Assembly (NCBI RefSeq): GCF_004769635.1
Contig: NZ_RQGH01000002.1
Span: 1 to 11,925, forward strand
From: Leptospira jelokensis
GTDB lineage: Bacteria; Spirochaetota; Leptospiria; Leptospirales; Leptospiraceae
Length of the DNA stretch: 11,925 bases
Direction: 5' to 3'
The notes beneath the pieces were generated by a model. That model was not told the origin of the DNA and ran no database searches. It saw only the letters and a program-made list of their open reading frames with translations. Shown in pieces: positions 1 to 6,115 of the stretch; the first letter of the stretch is position 1; each line of letters starts with the position of its first letter. The position numbers were made by a program, and so were the translations under genes.

Positions 1-75
1 TTGTGGAGCCAATTCATTCATTACATAATCGCGAGAAATTCCTCGTAGAATATTTCTTCCTTCAGGTGAAATGAT
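1..75 (-). repeat. Exact 75-bp copy of an internal segment of the aminotransferase gene
   Basis: Bases 1-75 match 2403-2477 base for base at a constant offset of 2402. The match stops abruptly: the next bases are acgg here but tgta at 2478. Read on the minus strand the copy encodes 25 residues of the aminotransferase (its residues 216-240, beginning IISPEGRN) in an open frame. Because the match starts at the first base of the window, it may extend to the left beyond it. No inverted repeats or transposase are visible beside it. It is either a gene fragment left by a rearrangement or an assembly overlap at a contig end. Confidence 0.95.
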
Positions 76-439
76 ACGGTTGGCAGTTGAAAAGTATGGT
101 CCCATTGTGACTACTATAGATAGTAATCTTTCAAAACTTCTTGTGCCGAATGATATGAATGATTTTGCAAGTTACTATGATAAAGATTCATGGAATTATG
201 CAATTTATAGTTTTATTATTGAAAAGAAAAAAACTTCCGATATTAATTTTTCTGATATAAAACTTAAAAAACATTTTCCAGACTTTGTTGATCAAAAATT
301 GAGTTGGAAATCAAAGGTAAAATCTAAATTTAATAATATACTTAATTTTCTCTCTATCATCCCAGTGATATGGTACAGTTTCGAATTCGTATTCAGACCA
401 TTTCTCTTTCCGTTTAAAAATTTTACACCACTCCCCTAG
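76..439 (+). pseudogene. Unrecognised plus-strand coding fragment, no proper start
   Basis: A plus-strand frame is open from base 29 to a stop at 437-439. Its only early ATG, at 71, lies inside the copied aminotransferase segment and so is not a credible start. From about residue RLAVEKYG to KSKFNNIL the translation has ordinary protein composition, rich in Lys, Asp, Phe and Tyr, with segments such as KHFPDFVDQKLSW. This suggests the C-terminal part of a real protein. The minus strand has no long frame between 76 and about 340. After about base 345 the frame is antisense to the LIC12162-family fragment, so the last 30 or so residues are probably not native. I do not recognise the family. It is the only plus-strand coding signal in the window, and it looks like a displaced piece of another gene. 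Confidence 0.35.
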
Positions 440-511
440 AAAAAGAACCGGTATGTCGGCAGACGGCCAAGTTTCTTCAAGTGCCGTCAAGATAAGATGG
501 CGATTTTTCAC
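311..511 (-). pseudogene. LIC12162-family putative transferase, 5' fragment only
   Basis: The translation opens with RHLILTALEETWP, then IPVLFLGEWCKIF and VPYHWDDREK. I recognise these as the conserved N-terminus of the LIC12162 family, putative transferases of Leptospira and other O-antigen loci that are normally several hundred residues long. Here similarity ends right after DDREK (about base 347) and a stop follows at 311-313, so only about 55 family residues remain. The likely start is GTG at 511-509, which overlaps the TGA of the preceding dehydrogenase gene as GTGA; a TTG one codon earlier (514) is the alternative. The gene appears to be the next member of the operon, broken by whatever joined it to the fragment at 76-345. 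It is either a pseudogene or an assembly break. Confidence 0.75.
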
Positions 512-1332
512 CAAACGGTTCTACCTCCATCGGCAGAAATAATGGAACCATTCAGGTAACTTGCACTCTCACTTAAAAGAAACAAAACTAGTCCCTTATA
601 TTCATCTTTTCTAGCCATACGTCCCAATGGGATTCGAGATGTAACTTCTTTTAGAAATTCTGGGTTTTGGTTGTTTTCAACTCCGCCAGGGCAAATGGCA
701 TTGCAACGAACATTTTTATCTGGCCAATATGTTGCTAGATAACGAGTTAAACCGATCAAACCCGCTTTCACAACTGAATATGTAACTGGTTTTACAGGTT
801 GTAAATTTTCCGGTAGACCATACTTTCTATACAATCTTTGGTCGGGGGCGATCAAACCTAAATCTGAAGAGATATTTAATATTGTTCCTCCATCAGGATT
901 TTCGGATATTAGGTAACCATAATGTTTTGCACAAAGGAAGGATCCGGTTAGACCTACTGCTAAATCAGAATTCCATACTGATATTGGAAAATTTTCTAAT
1001 CGAGAAAATGCTTTTTCGGCAGAATCTTCTACCTTTGGGTTATTTGCTGCATTATTTACCAATGCGTGAATATAATTGTATTTTTGTTTGATCAAAGCTA
1101 CATTTTCAATAATTTCATCTTCTTTAGTAATATCTACCTTATACCCAACCGCATCTACACCAAATTTCTGTTTCAATTCAATTGCTAAATGATTGCACCT
1201 ATTTTGATCCAAATCCAATAAAATCGGAATGCCACCTGCTTCCGCAACGACAGCTGCATGTTGGCTTCCTAATAAACCAGTAGCGCCAGTAATAATTATA
1301 ACTTTCTCTTTTAAAGAAAATATATCCATCAT
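508..1332 (-). CDS. Short-chain dehydrogenase/reductase, PtmA-like
   Basis: A complete 274-residue classical SDR oxidoreductase, using NAD or NADP on a sugar-type substrate. The Rossmann glycine motif TGATGLLG lies at residues 15-22, an NNAA motif at 93-96, the catalytic Ser in NISSDLG near 155-156, and the Tyr-Lys pair in YSVVK at 185-189. The stretch from ISSDLGLIAPDQRLY to PVTYSVVKAGLIGLTRYLA resembles PtmA, the SDR of Campylobacter flagellin-glycan (legionaminate) loci. That fits the neighbouring NeuA and NeuB genes. Two ATG codons stand in tandem (1332 and 1329), and no clear Shine-Dalgarno sequence precedes them. The gene follows the other SDR by 9 bases and overlaps the next frame by four bases (GTGA). 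The exact substrate is unknown. Confidence 0.88.
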   Translation of the reverse strand: MMDIFSLKEKVIIITGATGLLGSQHAAVVAEAGGIPILLDLDQNRCNHLAIELKQKFGVDAVGYKVDITKEDEIIENVALIKQKYNYIHALVNNAANNPKVEDSAEKAFSRLENFPISVWNSDLAVGLTGSFLCAKHYGYLISENPDGGTILNISSDLGLIAPDQRLYRKYGLPENLQPVKPVTYSVVKAGLIGLTRYLATYWPDKNVRCNAICPGGVENNQNPEFLKEVTSRIPLGRMARKDEYKGLVLFLLSESASYLNGSIISADGGRTVW

Positions 1333-1341
1333 AAAAATTGA

Positions 1342-2115
1342 CTAATGAAATCCGACGGTTTGGCCACCATCAACGACAATACAAGAACCAGTGATAAACG
1401 AAGCTCTCTCCGAAGCTAAAAATAAAACCAAATCAGCAATCTCCTCAGGCGATCCAAATCGTTTCATTGGGACAGTAGATTCAATCAAATTCTGAATTCG
1501 TTCTGGATCCTTCTGAATCTTATCATCCCAACTACCTCCGGGAAAATATACATTACCAGGTGCAATACAATTGACTCGGATCTTTGGCGCTAATTTACGT
1601 GCAAGATTTTTCGAAAGAGCAATAATTGCAGCCTTAGCTACAGAATAATCTGTAGGAGCACCAAATGCTTCTAAACCAGCAATGGATGATATAAAAATAA
1701 TATTGCCTTCCGATTCAATTAAATCTGGAATCAATTCACGAACTACGAATTCGGCCGATTTAAAATTTGTATTAAACACAATCTCAAATGCCTCAGTGTT
1801 TGGCATTGGCTCAGGAACGCTACTCCCGTTCCCTACGTTTGCCACCAGTATATCAATACCAAACCACGTATCTTTCAGTTTCGAAATATTTTCTTTGAGC
1901 GCTTTTGGATCAGTAACATCACAAGCCATAACCAGAAAATTATTCTCAGAATACTTTCCTAAAAAAAATTTCCTAATATCATTTAATGTCGATTCAGTTC
2001 TCGCAAACAATGCCACTCTCGCCCCCTCCTTCAAAAAACTTTCTGCAATAGAAAGGCCAATTCCTCGGCTAGCTCCAGTGACTACGATGCGTTTGTTTTT
2101 TAGATTAAGATCCAA
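1342..2115 (-). CDS. Short-chain dehydrogenase/reductase, FabG-like
   Basis: A 257-residue classical SDR, the usual family length. It has the cofactor motif TGASRGIG at residues 13-20, NVG at 93-95 in place of the common NAG, the catalytic Ser of ISSIAG at 143-144, and the Tyr-Lys pair in YSVAK at 157-161. The C-terminal part reads like FabG proteins (IRVNCIAPG, then TGSCIVVDGG). The start is TTG at 2115-2113: no ATG lies between the upstream in-frame stop and the cofactor motif, and translation must begin before that motif. It follows the aminotransferase gene by 11 bases and precedes the second SDR by 9. The two SDRs differ widely, so they are not a recent tandem duplication. In this setting it probably reduces or oxidises a sugar intermediate rather than a fatty-acyl substrate; that is inference. 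Confidence 0.88.
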   Translation of the reverse strand: MDLNLKNKRIVVTGASRGIGLSIAESFLKEGARVALFARTESTLNDIRKFFLGKYSENNFLVMACDVTDPKALKENISKLKDTWFGIDILVANVGNGSSVPEPMPNTEAFEIVFNTNFKSAEFVVRELIPDLIESEGNIIFISSIAGLEAFGAPTDYSVAKAAIIALSKNLARKLAPKIRVNCIAPGNVYFPGGSWDDKIQKDPERIQNLIESTVPMKRFGSPEEIADLVLFLASERASFITGSCIVVDGGQTVGFH

Positions 2116-2126
2116 AATAGATTCTT

Positions 2127-3122
2127 TTATTTTTTAAAGCGATAAGGCGTTGGTGCATCCGATTGATTTTTACCATCAACTATGTTCCAATTCTTAATCT
2201 GTGTTTCTATATCTAATCCGACATTAGATGACCATTGTGCAAGTATACTCTTGAATTTTGTCCCTACTGTTCCATTTCCAATTGGTAAACCATTTAGCTG
2301 TGTTACTGGTAACATACAAAATGGAGTTCCTGTCATAAATGCTTCATCTGCGGTATAAACATCGTATGCATCAAAGTTTTTCTCTACAACTTTCATTCCA
2401 ATTTGTGGAGCCAATTCATTCATTACATAATCGCGAGAAATTCCTCGTAGAATATTTCTTCCTTCAGGTGAAATGATTGTATTGCCTTTTATTATGAAAA
2501 AATTATCTCCCGTTCCCTCCGCTACAAATCCATCTGGATCCAGGAGAAGTGCCCAATTGTTATCACCCGAAATCGATGAAGCTTCAATATTTGCCATTAG
2601 ATAGTGAATTCGACTACGATTTTTAATTTTAGGATCAAGTAAATGACCGGGAATCGCACGTTGCGATGTAATTACCGCATTAATGCCAACATCAAACAAA
2701 CTACCCATGGAAGCAACAGTCCATCTCAAAGGGAAGTCGGCAATAATCACGTTCGGTCCCTTATGTAATCCTTGTACACCTTGGTAAATTCCTAACGTTC
2801 CTCTTGATACATCAATCATTAGTCGATGTTCATCGTCAGAAGCAAACAAATGATCATTGGCTTCCATGGTTTCATAACAATGTTTTTCCATCTCATCAAT
2901 CGTCATCTGTAGAGGTATACGCAAAATTTTCACTCCTGCATATAATCTTTCTAAGTGTTCGCGAAGTTTGAACTGTACCTTGTTAAATGAACGGGTCATT
3001 TCAAAGACCATATCACCAAACATCAAAGCCGAATCATAAATCGAGATCTTCGCTTGAGACTCTGGAACTAAATTTCCATTCATAAATACCACGCGACCAC
3101 TTTCGTTAACTGAACTATCCAT
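2127..3122 (-). CDS. Class IV (fold-type IV) PLP-dependent aminotransferase
   Basis: This 331-residue protein belongs to the branched-chain/D-amino acid aminotransferase and aminodeoxychorismate lyase family. Visible marks are VFMNGNLVPE near 12-21, SIYDSALMFGDMVFE at 27-41, the likely Schiff-base lysine K167 in DPKIKNRSRIHYL, EGTGDNFF at 202-209 (its Glu normally contacts the PLP ring nitrogen), and EAFMTGTPFCMLPV at 260-273. An AAAAGG ribosome site (3130-3135) lies 7 bases before the ATG. The gene follows neuA by 18 bases. Sugar-nucleotide loci normally use the unrelated DegT/DnrJ/EryC1 aminotransferases, so a fold-type IV enzyme is unexpected. It might act on an alpha-keto acid such as an ulosonic acid, or supply an amino acid to be linked to the glycan. 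Residues 216-240 are encoded by the segment duplicated at 1-75. Confidence 0.9.
   Translation of the reverse strand: MDSSVNESGRVVFMNGNLVPESQAKISIYDSALMFGDMVFEMTRSFNKVQFKLREHLERLYAGVKILRIPLQMTIDEMEKHCYETMEANDHLFASDDEHRLMIDVSRGTLGIYQGVQGLHKGPNVIIADFPLRWTVASMGSLFDVGINAVITSQRAIPGHLLDPKIKNRSRIHYLMANIEASSISGDNNWALLLDPDGFVAEGTGDNFFIIKGNTIISPEGRNILRGISRDYVMNELAPQIGMKVVEKNFDAYDVYTADEAFMTGTPFCMLPVTQLNGLPIGNGTVGTKFKSILAQWSSNVGLDIETQIKNWNIVDGKNQSDAPTPYRFKK
2403..2477 (-). repeat. Second copy of the 75-bp direct repeat, inside the intact aminotransferase gene
   Basis: This copy lies within the complete class IV aminotransferase gene and is continuous with its reading frame on both sides, so it is the parental copy. 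The copy at 1-75 lacks the upstream part of the gene. Both copies have the same orientation, so recombination between them would delete or duplicate about 2.4 kb carrying both short-chain dehydrogenase genes. Confidence 0.95.
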
Positions 3123-3140
3123 AAAATTACCTTTTAAAAA

Positions 3141-3827
3141 TTAAACTAATACAAAATTTTTCATAATTGATTCACATAAACGGAATGATTCCATTGAATC
3201 AATTTCGAATAATTTCCAGAATTCCATTTCGACCATTCCAATTTTTTCTCCAAATCGATTATTCTTTTCCTTAATCACCGATGGTAAAAATAGATAAAAA
3301 GAACCATTCTCAATATACTGTGGCGAATGATCTTGCCTACGTTTTCTATTTCTCCAGTCATAATTAATACTATCAAGCTCGCCATCTTCCTTGCGCTCCC
3401 AAAAATATAAATCCTCTGCAATGCTACACGAAAACATAGAATCATAGTTACCTGATTTAAACTGCAATATTCCTTTTTCAAAATCAGTAGAATGTCTCAA
3501 TGGTGAGGTTACTTGAGGAGCAACAACTAAATCTATAGTTCCAATCTCCGCTTCAATACAGTCAAGAGCATGAATCCAACCTTCCTCCGAAGTAGCAGTA
3601 TCGTTTGCAAGAACTTCAGGACGCCGAATCAGTTTGGCTCCGGCTTCCGTCGAAACATTTAAAATTTCATCACTATCCGAACTAACCCAAACGGAATCAA
3701 TCGATGGAACGGACAAACATTGTTCAATTGTCCACGAAATAAGAGGTTTTCCACAAAAGTTCATAATGTTCTTTTTAGGAATACCTTTTGAACCTCCGCG
3801 CGCTAGAATAATTGCAACAGTTTTCAT
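3141..3827 (-). CDS. neuA: NeuA-type CMP-ulosonic acid cytidylyltransferase
   Basis: A 228-residue cytosolic enzyme of the CMP-N-acetylneuraminate synthetase family. It transfers CMP from CTP to an ulosonic acid to give the donor used by glycosyltransferases. The nucleotide-binding loop ARGGSKGIPKKN spans residues 9-20. QVTSPLR is at 105-111, RKRRQD at 161-166, the substrate-side YIENGSFY at 171-178 and FEID at 207-210, all in the expected order. The length matches single-domain NeuA proteins. The ATG abuts the TAA of the isomerase gene with no spacer, indicating translational coupling. The family includes enzymes for sialic, legionaminic and pseudaminic acids, and the sequence alone does not tell which acid is used. 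The lack of sialate-specific genes nearby argues against plain N-acetylneuraminate. Confidence 0.9.
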   Translation of the reverse strand: MKTVAIILARGGSKGIPKKNIMNFCGKPLISWTIEQCLSVPSIDSVWVSSDSDEILNVSTEAGAKLIRRPEVLANDTATSEEGWIHALDCIEAEIGTIDLVVAPQVTSPLRHSTDFEKGILQFKSGNYDSMFSCSIAEDLYFWERKEDGELDSINYDWRNRKRRQDHSPQYIENGSFYLFLPSVIKEKNNRFGEKIGMVEMEFWKLFEIDSMESFRLCESIMKNFVLV

Positions 3828-4661
3828 TTACCCTACTAATAATATAAATTTATTTCGAACCCAATCTAATTGTTTTTTAAATATTTCCAATCCTTCGTCA
3901 TCGCGATAAGCCTGCATAATGAAAGGCCCTGTGTATTTTATTTTCTGAATCATCGATAAAACTAGGTCAAACTTTGCATCACCCAACCCTAATTCTACTG
4001 AACTAGAATTTAACTTTCGATCTTTAATGTGTATATCTGTAATGTAACTACCGTATTCCGAAAACTCTTCCACTGGATCAAAACCCAAAGCAGCACTATT
4101 ACCAATATCATAATTGACTGTTAAATATTTCGAATCGAACAATCTGATAATTTCTAAAAATTCTTTTGGACCTAAATCTGTTTCTAATGACAATCGAATA
4201 TTCGCAGATTCGGCTTCTTTCAACAACGGTGAAAGATTTTCATAGAAGGATCTTTTATCAGCCTGAGTTTTTAGAGAGGATTGATCCACACAAGGAATCA
4301 CAATATCTTTCACACCAATTTGATTGCCATTTGTTAATAATAAAGAAAGGACTTTTTGACTCTTCTTAACCGTATCTAAATCCTTGGAATGAAACGGTGC
4401 CTCCATAAAATAGTCAGCACAGATAGAAACCACTTTCACCCCAGTTTCTTTGATACAATTCTTTAGTTCTTGAATTCCCCCTTCCGAAGTTAGGGGGTTT
4501 TTCGCAAAATCATTAAAATCAAGAATAAATTCTATACAGTCCAAACCTAAAGATTGTGCAATGGGAAATTCATCTTGCCAATAACCAACTGGATGGGCTT
4601 GGTAGCGACCTTTGTACTTGGGAAGTAACCTTCCCTGCATAACTCCTAACATATTTTTCAT
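3828..4661 (-). CDS. Sugar phosphate isomerase/epimerase-like TIM-barrel protein
   Basis: A 277-residue protein of the xylose isomerase-like (AP endonuclease 2) TIM-barrel family. It opens with LGVMQGRLLPKYKGRYQAHP, a start I associate with members found beside neuA and neuB genes. Candidate metal ligands are E160 (SLETD), D185 (NYDIGN) and H211 (DIHIKD), followed by the GLGDAKFD loop at 225-232. At the position where a fourth acidic ligand is usual I see Q250 (FIMQAYRD), which is notable. It probably isomerises or epimerises a sugar at a carbon next to a carbonyl; the substrate is unknown. The ATG directly abuts the methyltransferase TAG, and AAGGA (4671-4675) serves as ribosome site. A second barrel of this superfamily is fused to NeuB upstream, so the operon carries two. 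Confidence 0.85.
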   Translation of the reverse strand: MKNMLGVMQGRLLPKYKGRYQAHPVGYWQDEFPIAQSLGLDCIEFILDFNDFAKNPLTSEGGIQELKNCIKETGVKVVSICADYFMEAPFHSKDLDTVKKSQKVLSLLLTNGNQIGVKDIVIPCVDQSSLKTQADKRSFYENLSPLLKEAESANIRLSLETDLGPKEFLEIIRLFDSKYLTVNYDIGNSAALGFDPVEEFSEYGSYITDIHIKDRKLNSSSVELGLGDAKFDLVLSMIQKIKYTGPFIMQAYRDDEGLEIFKKQLDWVRNKFILLVG

Positions 4662-5540
4662 CTATGTTTTTCCTTTTTTCAATGAAACAGAAGCGATGAT
4701 TGTATCCGTAAGGCCATTAGAAGCCAAACTAGCTTCATAAGCTTTGTCTAATGCTTCAGAATTTAAATGATTCCAAACTTTATGACCACCTGGTTTGCCT
4801 TTTGCTAACCAGTATAAATGATTTGAAAGCGGATATCGCTGAATGTGTTTCACCCAGTTCAACTGTAAGTCCGCGATTCTTATAAGTGTCTCAAACGTTT
4901 TAGCGTTAAAAAGAAAGAGATGTTGGCTCCAATAAGTGAATTCCGAGAATTGTTTATTTTCATAAAGAGTTAACAAAACATCACTTGAACTAGGAACTTC
5001 AATGATCAACTCACCGCCATTTGTTAACAATTTAGATAAATTTATGATCATAGAAGCCGGATCTGAAATATGTTCGATTACATGAAATGCGGTAATTAAA
5101 TCGTAAGTATTCCGTTTCTTTTCTAATTCTTCTAAACTAGTATAAACATTGATATTATTCTTTTGAAAATGATTTTGTAAACGGGTCTCTAATTCCACGC
5201 CGTCTGCTTTGGTGGCAACATTTTTAGCCTTAAGTAAAAATCCACCAACGCCACAGCCGAAATCTAAAACCTTCCGATTTACCATTTTCTCTTTCAGAAA
5301 CTGAAATCTTCTTTCATCATCCTTTTCCGTTTCCTTCAGCCATTCACTGATTTCTGGTAAGGATTCTCCGTGCATTCCAGAATCCTGGTAATGTGTATCT
5401 TTAATATGATCAAACGAAGATAAAAAAACCAATCCACAGGATTGGCATTCTTTTATTGCAAGACTTTCATGATCACGGACTTTACCTGGTCGGTTTAGAA
5501 AAGAGTTGTTACCACAAAGATAGCAAGATTGTAATTTCAT
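4662..5540 (-). CDS. Class I SAM-dependent methyltransferase with N-terminal zinc ribbon
   Basis: A 292-residue protein. Two CxxC knuckles, CYLC at 6-9 and CQSC at 32-35, form a likely zinc ribbon. A Methyltransf_23-type domain follows: VLDFGCGVGGFL at 91-102 binds S-adenosylmethionine, E116 in GVELE is the acidic residue after beta-2, and FHVIEHISDP (152-161) is the post-motif region. SQHLFLFNAKT (205-215) is typical of this group. Proteins of this build are common in O-antigen and capsule loci and are taken to methylate a sugar or glycan. The long C-terminal domain of sugar C-methyltransferases such as TylCIII is absent. The gene starts with ATG overlapping the gmhA stop (ATGA) and abuts the downstream isomerase. 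The acceptor is unknown. Confidence 0.85.
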   Translation of the reverse strand: MKLQSCYLCGNNSFLNRPGKVRDHESLAIKECQSCGLVFLSSFDHIKDTHYQDSGMHGESLPEISEWLKETEKDDERRFQFLKEKMVNRKVLDFGCGVGGFLLKAKNVATKADGVELETRLQNHFQKNNINVYTSLEELEKKRNTYDLITAFHVIEHISDPASMIINLSKLLTNGGELIIEVPSSSDVLLTLYENKQFSEFTYWSQHLFLFNAKTFETLIRIADLQLNWVKHIQRYPLSNHLYWLAKGKPGGHKVWNHLNSEALDKAYEASLASNGLTDTIIASVSLKKGKT

Positions 5541-6115
5541 TTTAAGAAATAATTTTCCTCAACAAGGCCACAAATGATATGGCCAATCATAATATGGGCC
5601 TCTTGGATCCTTTCTGTTCTTTTTGAAGGTATACAAATGCATTCAACAAGTTCTTTTAATTTTCCACCAGACTCACCCGTTAAAGCTACCACGTGCAACT
5701 TCATAGACTTTGCAGTTTCAATGGTGGAAACAATATTTTGACTATTCCCACTGGTTGAAATGGGGATAAAAACATCTCCTGGACGTGCGATTGCTTTTAG
5801 TTCTCTTACAAAAATTTGATCATAACCATAGTCATTTCCAATAGCTGTTGTCGAGGAACTATTAGTTCCTAATGCTACTGATGCGAGTGGAGCTCGATCG
5901 AACTGTAGTCTAGAAATAAATTCTGCAGCTAGATGTTGAGAGTCAGCAAAGCTTCCCCCATTTCCAGCAAAGATAACCTTTCCTTCTGATTTGAGTGATT
6001 GTAAACATAAATCAGCTAGCTTGTTTATTTGAGTTAACAGGGCATCTGAATGATAAATCGCTTCTTTTACAGCAATCGATGACTGAATGACTTCTTTAAT
6101 TTTTTCAAATGACAT
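5537..6115 (-). CDS. gmhA: Sedoheptulose 7-phosphate isomerase (GmhA, SIS domain)
   Basis: At 192 residues this matches the length of Escherichia coli GmhA. The enzyme converts sedoheptulose 7-phosphate to D-glycero-D-manno-heptose 7-phosphate, the first step of ADP- or GDP-heptose synthesis. The SIS signature GNGGSFADSQHLAAEF lies at residues 51-66 and contains the zinc ligands H61 and E65. The phosphate-binding STSGNSQN is at 120-127. RIQEAHIMIGHI near 169-180 supplies Q171 and H179, fitting the other two metal positions. Its ATG shares a base with the neuB stop (TAATG), and GGAAGG at 6125-6130 is a good ribosome site. It is separated from the other three heptose genes by neuB, which suggests that gene shares the pathway or at least its expression level. 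Confidence 0.92.
   Translation of the reverse strand: MSFEKIKEVIQSSIAVKEAIYHSDALLTQINKLADLCLQSLKSEGKVIFAGNGGSFADSQHLAAEFISRLQFDRAPLASVALGTNSSSTTAIGNDYGYDQIFVRELKAIARPGDVFIPISTSGNSQNIVSTIETAKSMKLHVVALTGESGGKLKELVECICIPSKRTERIQEAHIMIGHIICGLVEENYFLK

Noticed and set aside
66..80. The bases aatgatacgg at the repeat junction match the first ten bases of the Illumina P5 adapter.
   Set aside because: Six of the ten bases belong to the genuine aminotransferase sequence, and the following bases (ttggcagt) do not match the adapter. Only four bases are unexplained, so chance is adequate.
1682..2137. Plus-strand open frame of 151 codons.
   Set aside because: It lies antisense to the FabG-like SDR, whose motifs are all intact, and has no recognisable motif or ribosome site.
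3634..3909. Plus-strand frame of 91 codons across the neuA/isomerase junction.
   Set aside because: Antisense to the conserved NeuA nucleotide-binding loop, with no independent coding signal.
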